Assembly: GCA_032719365.1 (NCBI GenBank)
Contig: CM064865.1
Coordinates: 35,576,065-35,640,064, forward strand
Direction: 5' to 3'
Length of the DNA stretch: 64,000 nucleotides
Source: Prinsepia uniflora
Lineage: Eukaryota > Streptophyta > Magnoliopsida > Rosales > Rosaceae
Shown: piece by piece, positions 21,286-33,647 of the stretch
How the letters are laid out: each line of letters starts with the position of its first letter
Position numbering within the stretch: the stretch's first letter is position 1
Notes under the pieces: generated by a model
Seen by the model: only the letters and a program-made list of their open reading frames with translations
What the model was told of the DNA's origin: nothing
The model's database searches: none
Program-made: the position numbers and the translations under genes

Positions 21286-22077
21286 GCCTAAGAAGGTCAA
21301 CCATTAACATGCAAGAATTCATTCAGGATACTAAGGAAGAAAACATCCCACCAGAGGTAGATAAATCTCCCCCTAAGACTTAAGATACTTTGCAAAAAGC
21401 TAACTTAGGGACTATGGAAGATCGACAGTTGACATGTATTGGCAGGATTTTGGAGGAACCATTGAAGATAAAGGTGAAAGCACTTTTGGAATAATTTAGA
21501 GATAGTTTTGTATGGGATTACATGGAGATGCCAAGATAGATAGACAGCTCTTAAACATAGATTTCCTATCAAAGAAGGCATAAACCCATTTGTCAAGCAT
21601 GAAGAATGATGTTAGTAGAGACCAAGCTCAAAGTCAAAGAAGAAATTGAAAGACTACCCAAATCTAGTTCCATTTGAACTACTAAGTATGTGTAATGGAT
21701 ATATAAAATTGCACCTATTATCAAGATCAAATCAGGATATGTGTGGATTACCGCATTTTGAATGAAGCTACGACAAAGGATAAATATCTAATGCCAATGG
21801 CGAACATGTTGGTAGATGGAGCTTCCTAGAATCAATGTATATCATTCATTTGATTATGTTGTTACGCCATTGAAATTAAAGAATTATGGAGGTACATACC
21901 AATGACTAATCAATGGTAACTTTCATGAGATGATAGAAAAAAAAAACCTGGAGCCATATATTGATGATGTGGTAGTGGAATCCCAATAAAAAATAAAATA
22001 GGCCTAAGATTTCAAACAAGATTTCCAAAAAATAAAACAACACAAACTGAAAATGAACCCAAACAAATGTGCTTTCA
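21286..22077 (+). pseudogene. pol: Reverse transcriptase remnant of element E
   Basis: Mixed-frame translation gives RT landmarks in the correct order: a KEEIERL segment near 21640, VCVDYRILNEAT near 21740 (the conserved VDYRxLN of Ty3/Gypsy RT), and YIDDVVVES near 21958, equivalent to the catalytic YxDD box, then KMNPNKCAF near 22050. Stops and frameshifts break the frame repeatedly, so no enzyme is made. The frame then runs into a foreign 115-bp segment at 22078. Confidence 0.75.
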
Positions 22078-22192
22078 GGGTTCAAGCTTTACTTCATCTA
22101 GGCTTGCTGCTTAAGTTAGTCTTGAAGAACACCAAACACTCACCTCATCCCAATTGTCATTCAAATCAATCTTTGAGGCATCCAGATGCCTT
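22078..22192. repeat. Segment shared with 3796-3907, inside the RT of element E
   Basis: About 112 bp align by eye with 3796-3907 (including GCTTGCTGCTTAAGTTAGT and CACCAAACACTCACCTCA). Where the RT would be expected to continue with the GxxxGKFLGF region, this unrelated block appears instead. It looks like a patch copied from the antisense ORF region of a related element, by template switching or gene conversion. Confidence 0.55.
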
Positions 22193-23130
22193 GGTCAACT
22201 AGAGAGGAACATAAGTGGGAAAAAAAAAAGCAATGAAATCATGGAATCATCCGCTCCCAAGAATGAAAAGCAACTTCAAAGTTTGCCATGAAAGGTCAAA
22301 ATCCTTAGGAGATTCATAGCTAACTTATTTGAAAAATCCAACCATTTTCCTTGTTAGTAAATCTTAAATACACAGAAGAATTCAAACAGAGGAAAAACAC
22401 CACTGCCTTTGAAGAACTTAAAAGATACTTACCCAAAACACTAGTCTGAATGCCACTTAAAAAAAGGAAACCTTTGAAGGTGTACATATCAACATCCATC
22501 AACACTATCAAGAAGATGTTAGCCCAAGACAATGAGGAAAGGAAGGAACACACAATATACTACTTGAGGTGAACATTAACAGAGCTCGAGGGTAGGTACA
22601 TGGCGGTAGAGAAATTAACCCTTGCATTATACTTCACAATCGTCAAGTTAAAACATTATATGTTAGCTTTTGTTATCCGGATCATTGCTTAAACATAATA
22701 ATTGAAATACATGCTAACATGGCTTATCTTGAGAGGTCGGTTAAGAAAATGGATTCTAGCCCTCTTAGAGTTCACCTTCCAGTATGTACCACATAAAGCT
22801 ATGAAGGGTCAGGCTATAGTAGACTTCCCAAAAGAATACCCCAGTTTGGATGTCAATGAAGATTTAATCCCTAAATTGAAAATTCTAACCATAATTCCTT
22901 TGTGATTATACTTTGCCGGGTCTAAATACAAAGGATCGATTAGAAATGGGATTTTCTTGGTCGATCTCGAAGGAGTTCACCATCGGTTTGCATTTAAGCT
23001 GGACTGGCATAACGTTACAAATAATCAAGCGGAACATGAATCCTTGATCATTGGTTTGGAAATATTAATTGAGATGAGAGCATGGAAGGTGGAAATATAC
23101 GAGGATTCTAAATTGACAGTCAAATCATAG
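22193..23130 (+). pseudogene. pol: RNase H and archaeal-type RNase H remnants of element E
   Basis: After the connection region (near 22230-22330), a Gypsy RNase H is readable: LEGRYMAVEKLTLAL near 22590 and LKYMLTWLILRGRLRKW near 22705 (family pattern LxPxxxxRxxKW). It is followed by a second domain at about 22905-23130 with FAGSKYKGSIRNGIF and NNQAEHESLIIGLEI, which matches the archaeal-type RNase H found in the Tat lineage. The acidic residue expected before AGS is lost. Frame breaks are frequent. Confidence 0.75.
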
Positions 23131-24044
23131 GAGTGTATACATTCATGAACCTCTACCTGGAAAGTAATTACGCAACAGACACAAGCCTAGCATCAAAGCT
23201 CATTTCCCCGACTATTATATACATGTCACGAGAATGGTATTTAGTGGCCAATGAAATGGCCTAAGTAGGGTTTGGAATCTTACTTTCTAAAGGACAGCCA
23301 AAGAAATGGATCAAATTCAGAAAAAGATCCCTACCGTGCATCAAAGACAGAGACATTAAGCTAGAGATCGTGGACATCGAAGTTGAATCAGATGATTCGA
23401 GGATGCCTTATATCAAACATTTGAAGCATCCATCTAATGAAGACAGAGATTTTACAAGTAAAGCATGCCATTACATCATGTGGGGACTTGACTTGGTGAG
23501 AAAGAACTATGTTGGAACATTATTCCAATGTATTGGTTCTAAGGAAGTAATAATGGTAATAGGACAAATACACGAACAAGTGTACGGAGCACATCAAGTA
23601 GGGCCAAAATTGAAATGGTTCATATGAAGACATGACTATTCTTGGCTAGATATCCAATTAGATTGTTATGCATATGTCATTGAAAGTGATGTATGTCAGA
23701 CACACCCCATTTCAACATACACCCACCTTACCAATGAACCGAGTAGTCGAGCCATGGCTATTCGAGGATGGGTTATATATTTCCTTGGAAAGATATCCCC
23801 AGAGTCATCAGAAAAATATGGTTTCATTGTAGTTGCCACTAATTAATTCAAAAAATGGGCAGAAACAAAGCATCAAAACAAATCGCGAGTTCTTAATTGA
23901 TAATGTTCTTGAAAGAGAACATTTTGAGTCAGTTTAGAATACCCAAGGAAATTTTCATGATCTTGGATCAACATTAGTATATCAAGGATTGCAGGAATTT
24001 TAGGGCCTCTCTTCCATTAAGTTTATACAATCTAGCCCTTATTA
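23131..24044 (+). pseudogene. pol: Integrase N-terminal and core remnants of element E
   Basis: The frame at 23370-23627 gives DFTSKACHY...LFQCIGSKEVIMVIGQIHEQVYGAHQ, matching the region that leads into the integrase zinc-binding domain (EIHEGVCGAHQ in relatives). From 23680 to 23880 mixed frames give GKISPESSEKYGFIVVAT...FKKWAE, the integrase catalytic core around its first aspartate region. It is cut at 24044 by the LARD-like element; the integrase C-terminus reappears at 38482. Confidence 0.72.
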
Positions 24045-24056
24045 TGACAGAACCCG

Positions 24057-27000
24057 TGACAGGACCCATCCCAATCCCCCCGGGATTAGTGCGGGATGAC
24101 CCTGCTCCCGTGTGACACGAAGTGTCAGACAAGGGATATTTCCGACCTTTGCCCTCTCGGGCTATTAGAGTACGCCAGGATCCGGAGGAGGTATGTGATA
24201 TCTCGGTCTCTGCTACAGTCCACATCCGTGTCAACCTGAAGGGCAGTCAAAACATTAAAAGCTGTGAGTGGACAAAACCAAAGTTTATAAAAACATTTCA
24301 TAAGAAGACATTTGTGCCCTTCACTAAAAAGCATGCATGCATTCGAAAACCATTTATCCAGAAATCATATGCAGGAACTAAGCCCAAAACCAAGATCGAA
24401 TGAACCATAATGAAAATGATCATACGGGCCACTGCCCAAAACCTATGTAAACGCACATCATACATCATATCATATATCTCATATAGCATACATCATATAT
24501 ACATATAATTCACACAACCAATCCTGTCACGGTTTCCAAAGCTATGCGCGTGCTACCCAGGTCTCAATCCGAGTCTTCTCAAAGTCAAGATCAATGTCCG
24601 CAGACCACTGACCCTACCCGAGGTAATAGTAATCATAGCCTTCCTGAGAGTAAGGAACCCAACTGGGGCGACTCCCACTCAGTCAGTGCTCCGTGACTAC
24701 TCCGGGGTCCACCCAGGCCAACGACCCTCCCCGGAGGAGATAATAGAACAAGTAAAGGAAGGTAGATGAACATATATATACATAACATAAACATTCATGC
24801 TCGGTTCCCCTGAACCGTCATGATCCATAATATCCATTATATTCATATACATATCAACAACATCCTCCATAACCGGTTCCCATAAACCGTCATGTACCAT
24901 AATAACATAACCAGGGTTCATGCCGGTTCCCATAAACCGTCATGTACCATAATAACATAACCAGGGTTCATGCCGGTTCCCATAAACCGTCATGTACCAT
25001 AACGACCAACAAGGGTTCATGCCGGTTCCCATAAACCGTCATGAACCACGATACCATAACAAGGGTTCATGCCAGTTCCCATAAACCGTCATGAACCTGG
25101 AAATCCATTTAAGGTTTCCTGACCTGAAATCAAAACCGTAAAGTAACCTGGGTCTCGTGCCCGAACATAGGACATCAGTTGGGCACCGTGCCCGAAATCT
25201 GAGGTCATCTGCCCGAGACAAAACCAAATTGGTCTCATACCCGAGTTTATCCTTTTAGAAATCCAAAACCAGTTCATTTAGACCAATAAAGAAATACATA
25301 CCCGTATAAGCACCGTATAAGGCCGAAACCTCGAAATATGTGCTTATACGTAACCACATACAAATGCACCCATGGCATCATCAAACATGTAATAAAATAT
25401 ATAATAAACATTTATGCATGCACCAATTTAGAAAACAAAGTCCACTCACAGACCGTCCGAGCTGTCGCCTCGATTTGCGTGCCATACGGCTCCCCGAACC
25501 AATCACCATCACCGGGACTCCCAAACCTGTTCAAATTTTAATATAAGGTTACTAACTACTTAATTAACCTCCCATTAAAGCCCCATAATTTTCCCGAACT
25601 TTTAACTATTTTTAAACCAACCCTAAACCTTCTAACACCCCGTAATCTATCGAAACGATGTCTGATTGACACGAGACTAGTCCCAAAATCTTCGTTACAT
25701 CTAATAGAAGATTTCCCGTGTTGAAAACTTTCCCAAATTATGGCCTACGCGCCCTCACGTACCCCTAGAAGGTTGAAAACACTGTTCATCATCCCTAACC
25801 TCCAGCTTACTGTTCACGGTACTGTTCGTTCGTCTACAACCTCGGTTTTCTCCGGTTTTCGGACCGACTTTAGGTCCATTTCATCTCCTTTTAATCCTAA
25901 TATCATCCTAATCCTATTTCCTATCATTTAGACATTAAAACCCGAGCAAAAACCACCGAAAACAATGCTTTTCCGATCATCAATGGTGGCCGGAATTTCC
26001 TCCACCGTCCACGGCCTTTCCCGGCCATCCCCAGCCCCTAAACTAATCCTATTCGATTCCTAGAGTCCCCAGAAACCTAACCTAATTAAAGGAATCGAGT
26101 AAAAACCATTAAAACCGATTTTTGAAATTTAAATATTTTCCTTACCTCACGGTCTCTCCCGCCGTCCACCACCGTGAGCCACCACGGCCGGCCGTCGTGT
26201 CCTCCTCATCATTCGCTCCCTCACGGTCTCACATAAGCTCAGACAATGAAGGGTGGTGTGGTGTGTTTGTATGGAGAGAATGAAAATGGAAAATGAAGAA
26301 GAAATATGGAGGGGGGTTTCGGGTTATGTGAGGAAAAACAAGGAAATGAAGATGATGAAGATGACTTGATCTGATGAGAGAAGAGAGATTGATTAGATTA
26401 TTAGATGAGTGGTGAGGATTTGAGAGATTAGAAGGAATGGATGGTTAGGATTTAAAGTTGTTAAAATTAATAATATAATAATTATTATAATGTTATTTAA
26501 TTAGTTAGATCCACAAATTGGGGGATCTAGCCAATGGGATGAGTGACACTTGTCACTCATCCATGGGACCCACCTAAAATATGTAGCCCAATTAGATTTT
26601 GCCAAATCATCCCGTCTCGAAGTACGTGCATATGAAATCGAACTTCCGTGACCTATAACTTCCCCGTTCGAAGTCCGATTTCAGCGTTCCGCCTGTCTAT
26701 GGATTCGTATCGTCCCGATCTACGTAACGGTCCTCAGCCCCCAGCCATCGGACCTCTCTGTCAAAAAGTCAACATTTGGCTCCTTTTTAACCAAAATTAC
26801 CAAAATGCCCCTGAACTTCCGAACGTCATAACTTCCTCCTCGAACGTCGAAATTGAACGTGCCACCTGTCTATGAACTCGAGACGTCACAAACTACGTCA
26901 TGGTCATCGGTCAAAGTCCATTTGACTGCCCGAATGAAAAGTCAACGTTTTACCCACGCTAGGGGAAAAAAAGTCATTTTGCATCGTTCGTCCGATTTTG

Positions 27001-27078
27001 CCTAACTAATCACCGATTAGCCTTAATAATCGTGATTAGTCACTAATCTAATCTAGGAATTTGGGACGGGTCATTACA
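24057..27078 (-). mobile_element. Solo LTR of T family (copy G), TSD ACCCG/ACCCA
   Basis: TGACAGGACCC...GGGTCATTACA on the plus strand, so the LTR reads on the minus strand; 3022 bp. It landed 12 bp inside LTR H, leaving TGACAGAACCCG on the left and CCATCC on the right; the 5-bp duplication matches at four of five bases. It has a perfect palindrome at 26537-26562, the 12-bp inverted pair at 24262-24273 and 25440-25451, and two GACAGG modules (about 26690 and 26863, inverted). Four near-identical CATGCCGGTTCCCATAAACC repeats, about 65 bp apart, lie at 24840-25100. Confidence 0.88.
24840..25100. repeat. About 65-bp tandem repeats in copy G
   Basis: Repeated units contain GGTTCCCATAAACCGTCATG followed by ACCATAA and CAGGGTTCATGCC. 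Copy F has a three-unit diverged version (20380-20520, inverted). GGTTC...GAACC words allow each unit to fold. It is an amplification within the LTR hairpin region. Confidence 0.8.
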
Positions 27079-29640
27079 ACCCATCCTAAATCCCACGGGA
27101 TTAACGTGGGACGTGCTTGCTCCCGTCTGACAAGAAGTGTCAGACAAGAGATAATTCCAGCCTCAGCCCTACAGGGGCTTCTAGAGTGCGCCAGGATCGA
27201 AGGAGGAGTGTGATGTCTCAGTCTCTGCTACAGCCTACATCCGTGATCAACCTTAAGGGCATTTAAAACCATTAAAAGCTGTGAGTGGACAAAACAAATA
27301 ATTTAATTTAAAAAACTCAGTTCACAAAAAGACATTTATGCCCTTCACTAAAAAGCATGCATGCATTCGAAAACCAGTTATCAACCCATTTAGTTAAATC
27401 AATCATCAAATTATTAGGGCCTTAGACCAAAACCGTAAAACAACGTAAACAACGTATATGGGAACTCAGCCCAAAACCAATACAAGTGGGTCTCTGCCCA
27501 AATCCGATACATGTGGGTCTCAGCCCAAAACCATTCATGTGCGTCTCAGCCCAAAACCAATACCAGTGGGTCTCAGCCCAAAACCAATCCTAGGCATCAC
27601 TAATGGCTCACATCCCAGTCGTCACAACCAATACCATTGTCACGGTTCCAAGGTACGCGTGCTACCCGGGGTCTCAAATCCCAAGTCTCCCTAGGATCTA
27701 CCTAGGTCAATGACCCGCAGATCAATGACCCTCCCTGGGGGGGAGGGGGGGTTTAACCTCTGGAAATCTTGCTTTTGAGTCACTATACAGACTGGTCGCT
27801 CTGTCCATTGACCCCTCGCAGGCAATGCCCCGAGACTACTCCAGGATACTATGAGAAGTCTAAAAGAGACAACCCGCCACTCAAGGATACTACGGGACGT
27901 CTAGAGGGCAACCGTTCATGAGGATGGTATACGGAGAACTGTTTCATAAATCGTCTCAAACCATTCAAAGGGCTATGCCCGGGTTTTCCATAAAACCATC
28001 ATGAACCTCCAACCCGATATCATAACCAACTGGACCTCAAGCCCGAATTCGTAAACCAACGGGCCTCTGGCCCGATCTCTCATTAAATCAAATGGACTTC
28101 AAGTCCGATAGTTTCCAAGTCAAATGGGTCTCATGCCCGTTTCCATATTTCTAAACCCAAAACCATTCATCAAATCATCATAGAAAACACAGCATAAATA
28201 GGCACGATATAAAACTAGAAATCCTCGAAATACATGCAAATACGTACATACCAAAACATCACAACCATATGCACTCAAGGCATCTTAAATCATGTATTTA
28301 ATCATATAAAATAGTTATGCATGCATCTTATTTAGAAAGAAAGGTCCACTCACAGACCGTCCATGCTACGCCTCGATACGCGCGTCATAAGCCTCAACCG
28401 GGCCAATCACTATCCCCGAGGTTCCCAAATCTGTTCAAATCATAGTAGAGGGTTACTAACTACCTTAATAACCTCTCATTAAAACCCCCTAATTTTCCAG
28501 GATTTTTAACATATTTTAAAGTCGATCCTAAACTTTCGGACATCCCGAACTATATCGAAACGATGTCCGATCGACCCGAAACCTGTCCCAAAATGTTCGT
28601 TACATCGAAAGGATGATTTCATATGTTGACAACATCCCCAAATAGTGCCCCACGCGCCTCCCAAAGGCGTTGCATGTGGAGCTCACGCGCCGAGCACTGT
28701 ACATTTTCAACCTCTCATAGACCAGCCGGTTTAGACTGGTTTCTGCAACTCTGGTCCACCCGAATGGGCGAGACCAGTTCAGGGCCATATCTCTCTCATT
28801 TTTCATCCTTTTTTATCCATTTCAATTCCTATAGTTTCCCCTAATCATTCTCTATCGACTAAAAACTAAGTCCAGAAGCTACATGTTCGAAGAGGAACCG
28901 AAATGGAAGCCTACCACCGCACTCCGCTGTCAACTCTGACCTTCTCCGTCCCCGTTCTCAATTCAAATCACCTCGTGAGATCACCAGGAAACCATCCCAA
29001 TATTTAGAACCAATCAACAACCCCTAAAAATCCATATTTGAATTTTGATTCAAAACCTTACCATTCAAGGTTTCACGGCCACCGTTCACGATGGTCCTCG
29101 ATCTCACCACCATCCAACTCATTTCGATCTCCTCTCCCTTTTTCATTCATGGGTCACAATCCTCAGGTAAGGTTTGAGGGGTGTTTATAAGGGAAGGGGT
29201 TGCACGGTTTTGGGACGATCGAATGAAGAAGGAAGGAAATGGATGTATATGTATCTGTGTTAGGTGGGCAATGGATAGGTGACACTTGTCACTCATCCAT
29301 TAGGCCTGGAAAAATATCTGGGGCCCACTCAGGACAAAAGTCCACCTATCTCGTAAAACGTGCAATAGTACCTCGGACCTTCTGTGACCCGTAACTTTTC
29401 CATGGAACGTCTGATTGCGACGTGCCGCCTGTCTACGGACTCGTATCGACCATATCTACGTGACGATCCTCGGCTCTCGTGTATAAGACCTCCCGCGTCA
29501 AAAGTCAACTTTTTACCCTCGTTTAGGGGCAAAATCATAATTTCATTCTGAATGTTTAAATCCTCGGCTAATCCCCGATTAGCCTCACTAATCCATAATT
29601 AGTCTTAAATAATCCTTAAAATTTGGGACGGGTCATTACA
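27079..29640 (-). repeat. LTR H, main part (3' LTR of the LARD-like element)
   Basis: This continues LTR H after copy G. It shows the palindrome GTCTGACA/TGTCAGAC-like at about 27123-27145, the 12-bp inverted pair at 27279-27290 and 28344-28355, and perfect hairpins GGGCCTCTGGCCC (28061-28073) and GGACTTCAAGTCC (28094-28106). A near-perfect 26-bp palindrome lies at 29273-29298, and it ends GGTCATTACA at 29640. Five TGGGTCTCxGCCCAAAACC repeats occur at 27465-27590. Confidence 0.85.
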
Positions 29641-32371
29641 AACTTCCCTCCTTAAAGAATTTTGTACTCGAAATTTCAACTGACCTAATTCCACAACCAA
29701 ACTGTGGAAATCCAATCATGTCCCCCTACTCGGGCACTCTCATGTAAAAGTACAAGTCTGACCCAACCACCGTACTTGTCAGTATGCACTGTCACCAGAG
29801 CTTCCAAAGCTCCAACTAGACTCTCGTGGAGTGACTTGTCGGCGTATAAGTCTCCTTCGAGACACCGACACTTGCAAATTTCAAGAATCCACCCATCGAA
29901 TTACCAATCTCACTCGAGACTCCGACATTCATCGACTTTACCTATCACTCGCTCCGACAGGTCAGCTGAACTAAGTTGACATCCCAGTCGGCTTTTCAGT
30001 CTGCCACTCTGACACGTTCCAACCAATAACCATCATGCTGAAATACACATTCCCACTAAGGGCTATCACATCCAAGCTGACATCCTATTCAGCGTCCGAT
30101 CAGAAAATCATCCTCATTGCTCCTACTGAGCGATATCTCATCCCCTGTCACTTAACGGTCTGCATCCGTAATCCGCTGTTCAGAGGAACACCATTCTCCT
30201 CTAACAATCTCTAAGTCCACGACCACGATCGTGACTAGCCGGTAACTCTCGGCTTCACTGTGCTTTCGCTGCGCCACTCTGATCTCGACTTGCTCTCGAG
30301 TCCTCACATCGTACTCATGTCCCATCAAATACTCTGTCGAAACACCTTCGACATCTCACCAATCCTGGGTGTATCTGGACCACGTCGAATACTTGCCTTA
30401 GCAGGAATAGTCACAACAATCTCACTAGGGTTCCTCTGGCCCACACGGCCTTGAGCTCTCGGCTCCCATAATCTCTGAACCCTCTCAATCCACTCTGCTC
30501 GAGCACATAGTATTCGACGTCCAGTCAACATCTCATCATGTCGGAACACATACGATCATAATCTTTGTCGACTGTCACTATTGGATCTAATCTGATAATA
30601 TGATCGCCATCTCATGTCCATCTAGGACTCTTATCCATTCGACATAATGTTCATACTCTCGGGGAACTCTTAACCAGACATACCGATTGAACATCATCAA
30701 TTCTATCATCCAATGTGCACACCACACCGGTGCACCCTCATCAGGTCTCTCATCAAGGCACTACATGACCTGCTCAAGGACTGCCCTCCGGCAACGTCCA
30801 ATCACATACTATCATCAACGCTCCAACCATGGCTTAGACCTCAACCATCCGTCACCAAGTGCACATCAATCCAACACAATCTCTACTCTCATATCCAACT
30901 TCTGCCAAGAGACTCTTCAACTGTCTTACAAGATGATTCTCCTCTGCTCCTAGCTTAGCATAATCAGCAAGGCAATTCATCTAGATGACAATCGACTTCT
31001 GTTTACTTGACTCACGGTCGCCACAATCATCTCAGTCATCTCGATCAACTAGAATGTCACCATACTACTCGATCCACCTAGGATCCACTATCAGCTTCCT
31101 CAGTCGACGTAAGATGACCCATAATACCAACATGGGTTCAATACCTCGAACACTCACTCATCACATCCGGTGACGCTAAGTACCATCTGTTTTTTCAGTA
31201 AATCAAATTTGACTCACAGCATGGGTGTTCGGTTCTTACACCCTCTTTGAACCCTCTAACTGTCATATCACTCGTCATCCCACCTAGGGAAGAATCAAGG
31301 AGAATCCAAGATGATGATATCAAAATTCATCCTATGTCATCCTGCGGCACCAAGCACTCTTCTCTTTGTCTCAATCACAACTTCTCTTTTCCATGGACCC
31401 CAAGCCAATCATGGATTCACCAATCAATACGTGACCACCGTACTGGTAACGCCCAACATCATCTGCATTATCTCTCGCTCATCTCTGTCACCTCCACTGA
31501 GTTAGCGTGGCAAACTCGCCAACACCCAAAGTCCAACATCTCATTATGTGATCACACGCAGTCGTAACTAAGCCAACTCCCCAAAAACCACAGCTCGTGC
31601 TGTGCGTCACTCACGCCCCTCCATATCCTCGTCACGATTGATGAATCTCCATCGTCTTAGTCGTCACGGTAACACGAGTCTGTCCACTCGATAAGACTCA
31701 TCCACGTCTATCGATAGTGGTGTCTGCCACCACCACGTGCAGACCAATCTCAGAAATACTTCGCCATCGAAACACCATACTCATGCGGTCAACTCATTGC
31801 CAGCACCAACCGCTCATCACGTAGTATCCCCCGATCGGTCCACCTTAGGATCCGGTCGACAATTACCACTCTCCTGGTAACTTGTCCGATCAATCACCAA
31901 TTAGGGTTATCGCAAACCAGGCTGCTCATTGCAGCACGTCCATCCTAACTGATCCATCACTCTCGACTCCAAAGAGTCTTTATACTCCGATACTGGTGTC
32001 TAATCAACTAGTGACCACAATCCGAGGACCTCGTCCACTCGTAACTCTACGGCCTCCAACTGTTGGATTCACATACACATTAATCCTACTCGGGATCAAA
32101 CCTCTCAAAAACACGTCATCTTGTGCCAATCGAACCTTAAACCATTTCACTTCGTGCCAAACACATCCTGATCAGGGTTCGATTCCACTGAATCCTTATA
32201 CTATTACCCTAAATATCAGGTTGATGACGGGTTGTTACCACTACAGAGACTTCATATCCTAGACCTGCACATACCACAAGAGCTACACAGTATGCTCGAA
32301 TAGTGACAAGCTCGCTACGATACCATCTTGGTATCAGAGTACCATATGAGCCAACCTGCTCTGATACTACT
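29641..32371 (-). other. Non-coding interior of the LARD-like element
   Basis: In 2731 bp no gag, protease, RT, RNase H or integrase motif can be read in any frame. Open stretches (for example 31247-31567 plus and 30325-30549 minus) are short and give no family match I recognise. The minus strand reads TAGTATCAGAGC at 32358-32369, one mismatch from the tRNA-Met primer site, 2 bp from LTR I. Next to LTR H is a purine tract on the minus strand (29641-29657). Such long non-coding interiors with large LTRs define LARD elements, which depend on proteins from a partner. Confidence 0.7.
32358..32369 (-). other. Primer binding site of the LARD-like element (tRNA-Met type)
   Basis: The minus strand TAGTATCAGAGC matches TGGTATCAGAGC at 11 of 12 positions and directly follows 5' LTR I. 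It fixes the minus orientation. Confidence 0.75.
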
Positions 32372-33647
32372 TGACAGGACCCGTCCCAAATTCCCCCAGG
32401 ATTAAAGCGGGACGTGCCTGCTCCCGTCTGACACGAAGTGTCGGACAAGGGATAATTCCAACCTCAGCCCTATCGGGACTTCCAGAGTGCACCTGGATCG
32501 AACGAGGAGTGTGATGTCTCAGTCTTTGCTACAGCCTACATCCGCGATCAACTTGAAGGGCATTTAAACCCATTAAAGTTGTAAGTGGATGAAACAAATA
32601 ATTTAATTAAGTAAAAATCAGTTCATAAAAAGACAGATGCCCTTCACTAAAAAGTATGCATGCATTCAAAAACTAGTTATCAAACCATTTAGTTAAATCA
32701 ATCATCAAATCATTAGGGCCTTGGCCCAAAACCGTAAAACATATATGGAAACTCAGCCCAAAACCAATACAAGTGAGTCTCAGCCCAAATCTAATACATG
32801 TGGGTCTCAGCCCAAAACCATTCATTTGGGTCTCAGCCCAAAACCAATACCAGTGGGTCTCAGTCCAAAACCAATCCTCGGTATCACTGATGCCTAACAT
32901 CTCAGATGTCACAACCAATACCATTGTCACGGTTCCAAGCTACGCGTGCTACCCGGGGTCTCAAATCCCAAGTCTCCCTAGGGTCCACCCAGGTCAATGA
33001 CCCGCAGATCAATGACCCTCCATGGTGGGAGGTTTTAACCTCTAGGAATCCTGCTCTTGAGTCACTATACGAACCGGTCTCTCTGTGCAATGAACCCTCG
33101 CAAGAAATGTCCAGTGACTACTCCAGGATACTACAAGACGTCTGGAGGAGACAACTCACCACTCCAGGAAACTACGGGACGTCTGGAGGGAAAGCGTTCG
33201 TAAGGATGGTATACGTAGAACCGTTTCATAAATCTTCTCAAATCGTTCAAAGAGCTATGCTCGGGTTTTCCATAAAACCATCATGAATACAAATACATTT
33301 GGGGTACTTGACCCAAAATCACGTTTATAAATCATAACTGGGCCTCCAACCCGATATCATAACCAACTGGGCCTTAAGCCCGAATTTGTAAACCAACAGG
33401 CCCCCGACCCAATCTCTCATTAAATCAAATGAAATTCATGTCTGATAGTTTCCAAGTCAAATAGGTCTCATGCCCGATTACATATTTCTAAATCCAAAAC
33501 CATTCATCAAATCATCATAGAAAACACAGCACATATAGGCACGGTATAAAACAAGAAATCCTCGAAATACGTGCAAATATGTACATACCAAAACATCACA
33601 ACTATATGCACTCAAGGCATCTCAAATCATGTATTTAAAACATATAA
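32372..33647 (-). repeat. LTR I, first part (5' LTR of the LARD-like element)
   Basis: It starts TGACAGGACCCG at 32372. The palindrome CGTCTGACAC/GTGTCGGAC lies at about 32426-32446. GTAAGTGGAT near 32580 is the decayed left member of the inverted pair, whose right member GTCCGCTTACAG is at about 36999-37010. Repeated TGGGTCTCAGCCCAAAACC units occupy 32770-32875. It is interrupted by copy J. Confidence 0.85.

Noticed and set aside
32166..32192. GGTTCGATTCC resembling a tRNA T-loop
   Set aside because: No acceptor stem, D-arm or anticodon arm can be built around it. A similar TTCGATTCCGAC word recurs in T LTRs as part of the TAGACAGG module.
30687..32262. Several plus-strand ORFs of 60-126 codons in the LARD interior
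   Set aside because: They read against the element, have serine/threonine/histidine-rich composition typical of non-coding CA-rich sequence, and show no domain.
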